From a bacterium (GTDB taxonomy: Bacteria; Elusimicrobiota; Elusimicrobia; Elusimicrobiales; UBA9959), in NCBI GenBank assembly GCA_021811185.1, contig JAJZPL010000008.1, positions 36,809 to 100,808 of the forward strand: a stretch of 64,000 bases of DNA. Direction: 5' to 3'. Below the pieces are notes generated by a model. The model made no database searches, was not told the DNA's origin, and was given only the letters and a program-made list of their open reading frames with translations. Positions within the stretch are counted from its first letter, which is position 1. Each line of letters opens with the position of its first letter. Positions 18,620 through 25,857 of the stretch are shown here, piece after piece. The position numbers were made by a program, and so were the translations under genes.

Positions 18620-19699
18620 TCAGAACCCGGACGCCTCGCCGGGGCCGCAAAGTTTTTTAAAACCCTCGATATCGTGCGCTTTGGCGACGGCCGTTTCGAA
18701 GGTAACCAGGTTCTGCTTGACCAGCATGGCCAGCGCGCGGTCCATCGGCATCATGCCGAACTTGGCCCCGGTCTCGATGGCGCTGTAGATCATGTGCGTC
18801 TTGCCTTCGCGGATCAGGTTCTGGATGGCCGGCGTCATCACCATGATCTCGCGCGCGGCCACCCGGCCCTTGCCGTCCTTGCGGGGCAGCAGGATCTGGG
18901 AGACCACGCCCTGCAGCGAGGCCGCCAGCTGCACGCGCACCTGGGTCTGCTGGTGCGGGGGGAACACGTCGATGATGCGGTCCACCGTGGAAGGCGCGTC
19001 CTGGGTGTGCAGCGTGGCGAAGGTGAGGTGCCCCGTTTCGGCGGCGGTGATCGTGAGCTGGATGGTCTCAAGGTCGCGCATTTCGCCCACCAGGATCACG
19101 TTAGGGTCCTCGCGCAGCGCGCCGCGCAGCGCGTTGCTGAAAGAGCGGGTATGCTGGCCGATCTCGCGCTGGCGCACCACGCAGGCCTGCGCCTCGTAGG
19201 TGAACTCGATCGGGTCCTCCACCGTGAGGATATGCTTCTTGGCCTTGATGTTGATCTGGTTGATCAGGGCGGCCAGCGTGGTGGACTTGCCGGAACCCGT
19301 CGGGCCGGTGACCAGCACGAGCCCCTTGGGCAGGTTGGCGAAATTAACGATGGAGGGCGCCAGCCCGAGCTCTTCCGGCGTGGGGATGATGGAGGGGATA
19401 ACGCGCATCACGGCCTCGATGCCGTTCCTGGCCACCAGCACGTTCAGGCGGAAGCGGGACACTCCGGTAATGGCAAAGGAACAGTCAAGCTCCCATTCCT
19501 TCTCGAACTTGGCCTTCTGCTCGTCGTAAAGCGCGGAATAGACCAGCGCCTTCGACTGCTCGGCGGTCAGCGGGGCCAGCCCCTCGGCCACCGGGATGAC
19601 CTCGCCGTTCAGGCGCATCATCGGCGGCTTGTTGACGCAGATATGAATGTCGCTGGAACCGCGCTGTACGGCGGTCTTAAGAATGGTAACCATGTCCAT
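18620..19699 (-). CDS. pilT: Type IV pilus retraction ATPase PilT/PilU-like
   Basis: 359 aa, normal length. The N-terminal PAS-like domain (GSSDIHICVNKPPMMRLNGEV) is followed by the RecA-type core: Walker A VLVTGPTGSGKSTT, the Asp box DPIEF, Walker B region VILVGEMRDLETI and the His box GHLTFATLHTQDAPST. The PilT-specific motif AIQNLIREGKT is present with one change from AIRNLIRE. It powers depolymerisation of type IV pili at the inner membrane face. No other pilus gene is in the window. Confidence 0.92.
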   Translation of the reverse strand: MDMVTILKTAVQRGSSDIHICVNKPPMMRLNGEVIPVAEGLAPLTAEQSKALVYSALYDEQKAKFEKEWELDCSFAITGVSRFRLNVLVARNGIEAVMRVIPSIIPTPEELGLAPSIVNFANLPKGLVLVTGPTGSGKSTTLAALINQINIKAKKHILTVEDPIEFTYEAQACVVRQREIGQHTRSFSNALRGALREDPNVILVGEMRDLETIQLTITAAETGHLTFATLHTQDAPSTVDRIIDVFPPHQQTQVRVQLAASLQGVVSQILLPRKDGKGRVAAREIMVMTPAIQNLIREGKTHMIYSAIETGAKFGMMPMDRALAMLVKQNLVTFETAVAKAHDIEGFKKLCGPGEASGF

Positions 19700-19717
19700 A
19701 GGAACCTCCCCTGTCCG

Positions 19718-20599
19718 CTATTCGGCTAACTGCGTGAATTTAAAATCTTCGCCAAGGATCACCGCGGCCCCGGCTACGCTCTTCTTTGAAGGCCGCACGT
19801 GGATCTCCAGTTCTTCCAGGCCGAGCGCCGAGCGCAGTTTGAGCGCGGCGGCCGCCTCTTTGGAAAAACCGAGGATGGTGGTATGCTTCTGCCTGCCCCT
19901 GGAATCTTCCGTTATCACGTCGAAGCCCAGCCCGCGCAGGTGTTTGGAGACCTGCGCCGCCAGGCCCTTCCTGCCGGAGGCGTTGAAAACCTCCACCCGG
20001 GTGGCGGGGGCGGCTTCTTCCTCAGGCTGCTCCGCTTCCTGCGGCTGACGCGAAAGTTCGGTCATGATGAAGTTGGAAGAGCTCAGGCCGGAGAACTCCT
20101 TGAAAAGGGAGAACAGGTCGAAAGGGCGGAGGTTGGTGGCGCCCGAACGCGCGAGGCCCGCCATCCAGGCCGCCCCCGCAAAGAACCGCCGCGGTTCGGC
20201 GCGCCAGTTGTTGAGCGCGCCCCACAGCGCCTCCAGGCCGGGCGAGGAAGAGACCGAGACATAGAACATCTCTTCCGGGGCCGCGCTCTCGCGCGCCCCG
20301 GCCAGAGCGGAAAGATCCCCGGCGCGCTGCCAGCCGGAAATTCCCGCCTTGGCCCTGGGATGGCTCAGTGTGAAAGCGTTGACGGTCTCGGAAGAAGGGT
20401 GGTAGACCAGCAGCACCGAGGACCTATCGCCCAGCACCGCCACGCGCACGTCCCGGCCGGCCATCAGCGCGCGGGAGACCGGGTGGAAATACTGGGCGGC
20501 GGCCAGCGCCAGCGCGGCGCAGAGCCCCGCGGCAAGCATCAGCCTTTCTTTTTTTCCTGAAGACTGTTCCATAGAGAGATACTCAGCGGGTGCACCCAC
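19718..20599 (-). CDS. Membrane protein with LytR C-terminal domain
   Basis: 293 aa from the GTG at 20599, which has a GGGAGGAGG directly before it; an ATG nine codons in (20572) is an alternative. One N-terminal membrane helix (RLMLAAGLCAALALAAAQYF) anchors the protein. The middle is unassigned, and residues ~195-290 form a LytR_C domain (TRVEVFNASGRKGLAAQVSKHL through EIHVRPSKKSVAGAAVILG). The catalytic LytR-CpsA-Psr domain is missing. LytR_C proteins beside nadD/rsfS are a recurring arrangement; the function is probably in the cell envelope. It overlaps the 3' end of nadD-yqeK. Confidence 0.8.
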   Translation of the reverse strand: MGAPAEYLSMEQSSGKKERLMLAAGLCAALALAAAQYFHPVSRALMAGRDVRVAVLGDRSSVLLVYHPSSETVNAFTLSHPRAKAGISGWQRAGDLSALAGARESAAPEEMFYVSVSSSPGLEALWGALNNWRAEPRRFFAGAAWMAGLARSGATNLRPFDLFSLFKEFSGLSSSNFIMTELSRQPQEAEQPEEEAAPATRVEVFNASGRKGLAAQVSKHLRGLGFDVITEDSRGRQKHTTILGFSKEAAAALKLRSALGLEELEIHVRPSKKSVAGAAVILGEDFKFTQLAE

Positions 20600-21693
20600 C
20601 CTCCTCCCGAAAATGCATAAACAAGTTTAACATAATTGGCCGCCAGGAAAGCCGCGTTGAAATCCCGGCAAGCCAGCTTGCGCACGAGCGCGGCCTCGGC
20701 GAAAGCCCGGCCGGGAGCGGCCAGGTCGCAGACGTAAATAAGCCTGGCCAGCGGGCCCATGCCGGGCGCCCCGGTGGCGTGCAGCCGGATAGCCTCCAGG
20801 ATCTCCGGATCGTCTATGCCGAACTCGACCCTGGCGCGCTCCGCCCCGGCCCAGGCGTGCAGCAGCACCGGCGCTTCCTTTATAAGCGCGCGTAGCCGCG
20901 GGGTGCGCGGAGCGTTCTTGAGCGAATACCTGACCAGCGCGGGGACGGCCATGTCCCTGGCGCAGTCGTGCAGCAGCGCGGCGAGCGCCGCCTGCTGCGC
21001 CGGCACGCCGAGCGCCGGAGCGAGAGCTACGGCCAGGCGCGCTGACCCCAGCGAATGCGCGTACCTCTCCGGCATGATCATCTTTTTAAGCCGCTCCCGT
21101 TCTCGCCCCAGGTAAAGGCCGCGCTCCTCGATGAGCCGGAGCACGGGGGCGTGCAGGCCGGCCGGCTTCCCGCCGAGAAAAAGCTCCGCCCGCAGGTCGC
21201 TGGAGGCCACGCGCGGGAACCGCCCGGCCAGCGCCGTGAACGGCACGCCGCGCCCCGGGGTATGCCCGGGCCTGAGCCCCGCCAGCAGGTTCGCGCATTT
21301 AAGGACGCTGCGCCAGCGCCGCCATTTTTTAAAGCCGGCCAGGCAGTCGGAGCCCAGCAGGAAGTACAGCGGCGCGCCGGGGTGCAGGCGCCTGAAATAT
21401 GCCAGCGTTTCGTAAGTGTAGACCACGCGGCCGAGGCGGGCCTCGAAAGAACTTATTTTTACTTCCGGCCGGCCGGCCAGCCCCGCGGCGGCCAGGGCGG
21501 CCTTCAGCATGGCCTTGCGGCCGGCGAAAGGCACCGGCCTGAAGTCCTTGAAAGGCGTGCGGAACCCGGGCACGAAATAGAGCGCCGAAGGCTCGAACTG
21601 GCGCAGCGCCGCCGCCGCCAGGGCCAGGTGCCCCTTATGGGGGGGGTCGAAACTGCCCCCGTAAATTATGACCGGTTTTTTTTCTTCCTTCAT
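20539..21693 (-). CDS. nadD: NadD-YqeK fusion: nicotinate-mononucleotide adenylyltransferase plus HD hydrolase
   Basis: 384 aa in two enzymes. Residues 1-~200 are NadD, with the nucleotidyltransferase motif YGGSFDPPHKGHLALA and the late VASSDLRAEL (ISSTxIR-type). Residues ~205-384 are a YqeK HD domain: RYAHSLGSARLAVALA, LAALLHDCARDMAVP (HD), HAWAGAERAR and LARLIYVCDLAAPGR. NadD adenylates NaMN in NAD synthesis. YqeK-type HD proteins hydrolyse Ap4A to ADP. The two genes are adjacent in Firmicutes; here they are one polypeptide, coupling NAD synthesis with alarmone clearance. It is first in the operon, transcribed from the divergent palindromic promoter at 21727-21739. Confidence 0.92.
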   Translation of the reverse strand: MKEEKKPVIIYGGSFDPPHKGHLALAAAALRQFEPSALYFVPGFRTPFKDFRPVPFAGRKAMLKAALAAAGLAGRPEVKISSFEARLGRVVYTYETLAYFRRLHPGAPLYFLLGSDCLAGFKKWRRWRSVLKCANLLAGLRPGHTPGRGVPFTALAGRFPRVASSDLRAELFLGGKPAGLHAPVLRLIEERGLYLGRERERLKKMIMPERYAHSLGSARLAVALAPALGVPAQQAALAALLHDCARDMAVPALVRYSLKNAPRTPRLRALIKEAPVLLHAWAGAERARVEFGIDDPEILEAIRLHATGAPGMGPLARLIYVCDLAAPGRAFAEAALVRKLACRDFNAAFLAANYVKLVYAFSGGGWVHPLSISLWNSLQEKKKG

Positions 21694-21726
21694 TTATAAA
21701 TATCCGCCGGGCCGCTCTCCGTAATT

Positions 21727-21739
21727 AGTATAATATACT
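21727..21739. promoter_or_regulatory. Palindromic divergent -10 element
   Basis: AGTATAATATACT is a near-perfect palindrome that contains a -10 hexamer on each strand. It sits midway between nadD (minus) and the DUF2064 gene (plus). Each start codon would then have a leader of roughly 27-28 nt without a clear Shine-Dalgarno. Confidence 0.5.
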
Positions 21740-21768
21740 TTAACAATTCAGCACAAAGCCCTTTATTT

Positions 21769-22515
21769 ATGGCAAAAAAAAGAGACAACTGCATAATACT
21801 CCTTGTGGATTCGCCCGAGCCCGAGAAGATCAGCGCCGAGCTCAAGACCGCTTTCGGCCCGGAGCGGGCCGTGCACGTGAACAGCGACCTGCTCTCCAAC
21901 ACCTACAAGATGGTGAAGGCCTTTCCCGACGCCATCCTGATCCTTTCCTACGAGAAGACCATCCACCACCCCGACCTCACCTGGCTGGACCAGGAAGATC
22001 CCGGTTTCCTGGAAGTGAAGAACCGCCCGCACGAAGACCGCGTGCAGGACGCCTTCCGCCTGGCCTTTTTCACCGGCGCCAGGAAAGCCATCCTCCTCAA
22101 CCACCTTTCGCCCGACCTTAAGAAGGACTGGCTGTACCAGGCCTTCGACTCGGTCAGCGACAAGACCGTGGCCGTAGGCGCGAACTCCGACGGCTCCTTC
22201 TACCTGCTGGGCCTCACCCAGCAGAACATGAAGATCCTGGAAGCGCCGGGGTTTTCCCACGGCAAGAGCGCCGAATCCCTTACCGAGCGCGCCAAGAAGA
22301 ACAAACTCGCCGTTTTCAACACGCCGGAATCCTACGCCGTTACCGGCGAGGAAGCCCTGCGCAAATGGATGGAAAGCCGCGAGGCCCTGCCCTCCCTTTT
22401 CCGCGAAGCGGCCCCGCTCCCAGAGCCTGGCCAGACCTCCGTGGAAGCGAAGAAACACCACAGGCGGACCAGAGGCGCCCAGGAAACGCAGGCCCCGGAA
22501 GAAACAAAGCCCTGA
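21769..22515 (+). CDS. Degenerate DUF2064/glycosyltransferase-like protein
   Basis: 248 aa. The central region (KAILLNHLSPDL ... VAVGANSDGSFYLLGLTQQN) aligns by eye with TIGR04282/DUF2064 transferases, whose hallmarks are GSDSPDLP and GPAEDGGYYLLGL. The Asp residues of the first motif are replaced by Asn/His (LNHLSPDL) and part of the second is lost, so metal-dependent transferase activity is doubtful. The last ~40 residues are a charged, low-complexity tail. A hairpin terminator separates it from tldE. Family assignment is moderate; it may bind a nucleotide-sugar without catalysis (inference). Confidence 0.55.
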   Translation: MAKKRDNCIILLVDSPEPEKISAELKTAFGPERAVHVNSDLLSNTYKMVKAFPDAILILSYEKTIHHPDLTWLDQEDPGFLEVKNRPHEDRVQDAFRLAFFTGARKAILLNHLSPDLKKDWLYQAFDSVSDKTVAVGANSDGSFYLLGLTQQNMKILEAPGFSHGKSAESLTERAKKNKLAVFNTPESYAVTGEEALRKWMESREALPSLFREAAPLPEPGQTSVEAKKHHRRTRGAQETQAPEETKP

Positions 22516-22541
22516 ACTATTATTCAGGAGTAACCCGCGTT

Positions 22542-22572
22542 CCGCCGTTCCCCAGGGGAGCGGCGGCGTTTT
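22542..22572 (+). terminator. Terminator downstream of the DUF2064 gene
   Basis: CCGCC and GGCGG enclose an inner TTCCC/GGGA stem, followed by CGTTTTA. The T-run is short, so it may be leaky into tldE, whose AGGAG lies a few nt on. Confidence 0.55.
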
Positions 22573-22585
22573 AACAGGAGACCTC

Positions 22586-23914
22586 ATGACCGACATAAAG
22601 AAAGTCTGCGAAAAAGTTTTTAAACTGGCCGGCAGGGCGCAGTGCGAAGTGCTGGCGGAAAAGCGCGAGGGCGCGCTGACGCGTTTCGCCGACAACGTGA
22701 TCTCCCAGAACGTGGCCTCGTCCTCGCTGTCTTTCTCGGTGCGCCTGCTGGACGCCGGCCGCTCGGCCCAGTTCAGCTTCAACCAGGCCGACGACGGCTC
22801 GCTGAAGCGCGCCGTGGCTTCCGGCCTGGAGATCCTCCGGCGCCAGAAGAAGGACCCGGCGCTGCTGCCGCTGGCCAAGCCGCGCCCGCTGGCCGCAGGC
22901 CAAGCTCTTTACGACCGGGAGACGGCGGAACTGTCGCCTTCGTTCCGCGCCTGCAGGGCCGCGGAGCTCGCTAAAGCCTGCGCGAAAGCCGGGCAGGTGG
23001 CCTGCGGCACCGTAGAGAACGGAGTAGAAGGCTACACGATCGCCAGCAACCTGGGCCTTTACGCCGAGCACCTGGAAACCTACGCCATGCACAGCGTCAC
23101 GGTGCGCGACCGGGACGGCTCCGGCTGGGCGGAGCAGCCCTCCCACCGCGTGAGCGAGATAGATTTCAAGCGCCTGAACGAGACCGCCCGCGCCAAAGCC
23201 GCGGCCAGCCGCGCCCCGCGGGAAATAAAGCCCGGCAAATACACCGTTATCCTGGAGCCCAACGCCGCGGTCGGCCTGCTCTCTTACCTGGCGGTCTACG
23301 GTTTCGGCGGGCAGCTTTATAACGAAGGCCGCTCCTTCACGGCCGGCAAGCTCGGCAAAAAGGTGCTGAGCCCGCTCCTGTCGATGGAGGACAACTCGCT
23401 GGACGGCGGCGCGCCCGGCCTGCCCTTCGACTTCGAAGGCCAGCCGCGCACCAAGGTGGCCCTGGTGGAGAACGGCGTGCTGAAAGCCGTGGTCCACGAC
23501 CGCAAAACGGCGAAAAAGGCGCGGACGGCCTCCACCGGCCACGCGCTGCCCCAGCCCAACGGCATGGGCCCCATCCCCCTCAATGTGGCGGTAAAACCCG
23601 GCCAGGGCACACTGGCGGACCTTATAAAGGGCACGGAGCGCGGCATCCTCGTCACCCAGTTCCATTACACCAACCTCCTCAAAGCCCGGAACGTGGAAAT
23701 GACCGGCATGACCAGGAACGGCACCTTCATGGTGGAGAACGGGAAGATCGCCTACCCGATAATGAACATGCGCTTCACCCAGAACATGGTGGAAGCCTTC
23801 GGCAATATAGAGGCGGTTTCCGCCGAGACCGGCCTGGTGGCCGAGTGGGGCCGCATGCGCTGCCCCGCCATGCGCCTGGCCGGCTTCAACTTTTCCTCGT
23901 CGACCAAGTTCTAA
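22586..23914 (+). CDS. pmbA: TldE/PmbA subunit of the TldD/TldE metalloprotease
   Basis: 442 aa, AGGAG 7 nt before the ATG. It has the U62/TldE fold, with the N-terminal half (CEVLAEKREGALTRFADN, FSVRLLDAGRSAQFSFNQ) and the C-terminal half (VILEPNAAVGLLSYLAVYGFG, LLSMEDNSLDGGAPGLPFDFEG, GILVTQFHYTNLLKARN). It lacks the HExxxH zinc motif, as expected of TldE. TldE encloses the active site of TldD and threads unfolded peptides; in enterobacteria the pair matures microcin B17 and degrades CcdA. Its partner tldD follows after a 230-nt gap that contains a structured RNA. Confidence 0.9.
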   Translation: MTDIKKVCEKVFKLAGRAQCEVLAEKREGALTRFADNVISQNVASSSLSFSVRLLDAGRSAQFSFNQADDGSLKRAVASGLEILRRQKKDPALLPLAKPRPLAAGQALYDRETAELSPSFRACRAAELAKACAKAGQVACGTVENGVEGYTIASNLGLYAEHLETYAMHSVTVRDRDGSGWAEQPSHRVSEIDFKRLNETARAKAAASRAPREIKPGKYTVILEPNAAVGLLSYLAVYGFGGQLYNEGRSFTAGKLGKKVLSPLLSMEDNSLDGGAPGLPFDFEGQPRTKVALVENGVLKAVVHDRKTAKKARTASTGHALPQPNGMGPIPLNVAVKPGQGTLADLIKGTERGILVTQFHYTNLLKARNVEMTGMTRNGTFMVENGKIAYPIMNMRFTQNMVEAFGNIEAVSAETGLVAEWGRMRCPAMRLAGFNFSSSTKF

Positions 23915-23967
23915 AAAATAGAGAAGAAGCACCCTTTAACAGGAAAGAGCGGTCAGCGCGACATTAA

Positions 23968-24120
23968 CGGAGGGCCGGGCGGAGATCTACCCTGAACACC
24001 CGTTGCGGAAGGGGGCCCCGCCATCAAAGTTAGGCGGGGGGAACCGACGCAAGGGTTCCCTGCAGTCCGGGTGGGCAGGGCAGATCCCCGCCCGACCCGA
24101 CTGTGCATCTCGCGGTTCTT
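23968..24120 (+). ncRNA. Structured RNA element, copy 1 (between tldE and tldD)
   Basis: Almost the same sequence recurs at 61511-61666 before nifS. Helices: closing stem 23977-23994 with 24076-24093 (16 of 18 paired); second stem CACCCG (23997-24002) with CGGGTG (24068-24073); hairpin CCCCGCC (24016-24022) with GGCGGGG (24033-24039), loop variable between copies; hairpin GGGAACC (24039-24045) with GGTTCCC (24054-24060). The loop CGCAA (24048-24052) can pair with TTGCG (24003-24007) as a pseudoknot. A conserved 3' tail follows. It ends about 25 nt before the tldD ATG. I do not recognise it as a known riboswitch class. Confidence 0.75.
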
Positions 24121-24144
24121 AATTTTAGTTCTTAGGAGATAATT

Positions 24145-25590
24145 ATGTTCAAACTCGCCGCCAAAGCCATAGAAGTAGCGAACAAGCACCGCGTCGATTT
24201 CGGGGACATCCGCGTAGTCGAGGACCGCAGCCAGTACCTGGCCGTCAAGAACGGCGAGATCTCCGGGCTGAACGACACCACCACGCTGGGCTACGGCGTC
24301 CGCGTGCTCTACAAGGGCGCCTGGGGCTTCGCCTCGGGCCGGGACATGACCGAGCGCGCGGTGGCCGACACCACCCTGAAAGCTATCGCCATCGCCAAGG
24401 CCAGCGGCCTGCTGATGCGCGGCAAAGTGCGCCTGGCGCACGAGCCGGCCCACACGGACTTCTGGCAGACCCCGTTCCTTAAAGACCCTTTCGCCGTGCC
24501 GGTGCAGACAAAACTGGACCTCATGTTCCGCCTCGACGCCGTGCTTCGGAAAAACAAAAAGATACGCGTGGCCGCCACCAGCATGCGCTTCATCCGCGAA
24601 CACCAGTGGCATATGACCACCGAGGGCTCGCGCATAGAACAGGTGCTGCTCTCGTCGGGCGCCGGCATGACCGCCACCGCCGTGGAGAACGGCGAGTCGC
24701 AGCTGCGCGGCTACCCGTGCTCGCACGGGGGCCAGACGCTGGGCGGCGGCTGGGAGATCATAGAGGCCATGGACCTGCCCGCCCACGCCGAGCGCGTGCG
24801 CGACGAGGCCGCGGCGCTGCTGAAGGCGCCGGCCTGCCCGTCCGGCGTGAAGGACCTGATAATTTCCGGCAACCAGCTGGCGCTGCAGATCCACGAATCC
24901 GTCGGGCACGCGTCCGAGCTCGACCGCGTGCTGGGCTACGAGGAATCCTACGCCGGATCCAGCTTCGCCACCACCGAGAAGCTCGGGAAGTTCCGCTACG
25001 GCTCGCCGATCGTCAACCTGGTGGCCGACGCCACCGTGCCGGGCGGGCTGGCCACGGCCGGCTACGACGACGACGCGGTGGAAGCCCAGCGCTGGCACAT
25101 CGTTAAGGACGGCGTGCTGTCGGGCTACATGACCAACCGCGAGTTCTGCGGCCGCATCGGCAAAGAGCGCTCCTGGGGCTCCTGCCGCGCGGACGGCTAT
25201 TCTAACATCCCGATAACCCGCATCTGCAACCTGAGCCTGATGCCGGGTTCCACCCCCATGGAACAGCTGGTGGGGGAGATAAAAGACGGCGTCATGATGG
25301 AGAACAACGTTTCGTGGAGCATAGACCAGAAGCGCCTGAACTTCCAGTTCGGCTGCGAGATAGGCTGGCTGGTGAAGAACGGCAAGAAGGCCGGAATGGT
25401 CAAGAACCCCACCTACCAGGGCATTACGCCCGAATTCTGGGGCTCCTGCGACGCGATAGCGGACCACAGCCAGTGGCGCCTGTGGGGCGTGGCCAACTGC
25501 GGCAAAGGCCAGCCCGGCCAGACCGCGGCCATGTGCCACGGCTCCAGCCCGGCGCGTTTCCGCAAGGTTAAAGTGGGAATTCACGGCTAA
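24145..25590 (+). CDS. tldD: TldD zinc metalloprotease subunit
   Basis: 481 aa. The catalytic motif HESVGH (residues 250-255, LALQIHESVGHASELDR) and the following LGYEESYAGSSF are the TldD signature. The C-terminal zinc-ligand region (SCRADGYSNIPITRICNLSL) is present and full length. AGGAG lies 8 nt before the ATG. TldD forms the catalytic half of a heterodimer with TldE and cleaves small unfolded peptides in the cytoplasm. The preceding structured RNA suggests its expression is set separately from that of tldE (inference). A strong terminator follows. Confidence 0.95.
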   Translation: MFKLAAKAIEVANKHRVDFGDIRVVEDRSQYLAVKNGEISGLNDTTTLGYGVRVLYKGAWGFASGRDMTERAVADTTLKAIAIAKASGLLMRGKVRLAHEPAHTDFWQTPFLKDPFAVPVQTKLDLMFRLDAVLRKNKKIRVAATSMRFIREHQWHMTTEGSRIEQVLLSSGAGMTATAVENGESQLRGYPCSHGGQTLGGGWEIIEAMDLPAHAERVRDEAAALLKAPACPSGVKDLIISGNQLALQIHESVGHASELDRVLGYEESYAGSSFATTEKLGKFRYGSPIVNLVADATVPGGLATAGYDDDAVEAQRWHIVKDGVLSGYMTNREFCGRIGKERSWGSCRADGYSNIPITRICNLSLMPGSTPMEQLVGEIKDGVMMENNVSWSIDQKRLNFQFGCEIGWLVKNGKKAGMVKNPTYQGITPEFWGSCDAIADHSQWRLWGVANCGKGQPGQTAAMCHGSSPARFRKVKVGIHG

Positions 25591-25613
25591 ATAGGGCCGC
25601 AGCGGGCTTAACG

Positions 25614-25640
25614 AAAAAAAGCGCTTTATGCGCTTTTTTT
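25614..25640 (+). terminator. Terminator after tldD
   Basis: AAAAAAAGCGC pairs with GCGCTTTTTTT around TTTAT. It isolates tldD from the dnaA promoter and origin. Confidence 0.92.
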
Positions 25641-25849
25641 CATTTGACTTGGGCCCGCCAAATATATAATATATAGATATCCTAATAGAAATAGCGCGGT
25701 AAGGCGGTTTTGTTCACTATTTTGTAACGTTTTTAGCCACCAAAACAGCGTTTCGGGCCGAGAGCAAAAAAGTTACCAACATAAATAATCGTTATAAAAC
25801 AAGCGCTATTCAAGTATTGAAAGATTTTATTAACAGTTGTGGATAACTT
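25641..25849. other. Probable oriC / dnaA upstream region
   Basis: An AT-rich gap in an otherwise GC-rich window. It holds a promoter-like TTGACT (25644-25649) with TATAAT (25665-25670, 15-bp spacer), an inverted-repeat pair ATAGCGC (25690-25696) and GCGCTAT (25803-25809), a degenerate DnaA box TTAGCCACC (25733-25741), and tandem consensus boxes at its right end. Position beside dnaA-dnaN-gyrBA supports an origin. Confidence 0.6.
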
Positions 25850-25857
25850 GTGGATAA
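25838..25857. promoter_or_regulatory. Tandem DnaA boxes overlapping the dnaA start codon
   Basis: TGTGGATAA (reverse complement of the TTATCCACA consensus) occurs at 25838-25846 and 25849-25857, spaced 11 bp (one helical turn). The second contains the GTG start codon of dnaA, so bound DnaA would cover its own translation start. Confidence 0.75.

Noticed and set aside
23968..24120. Identity with T-box, SAM, TPP or cobalamin riboswitches, or with an HDV-like ribozyme, for the duplicated RNA
   Set aside because: The diagnostic boxes are missing and the order of helices (closing stem, inner stem, two hairpins, loop pseudoknot) differs from the nested double pseudoknot of HDV-type ribozymes.
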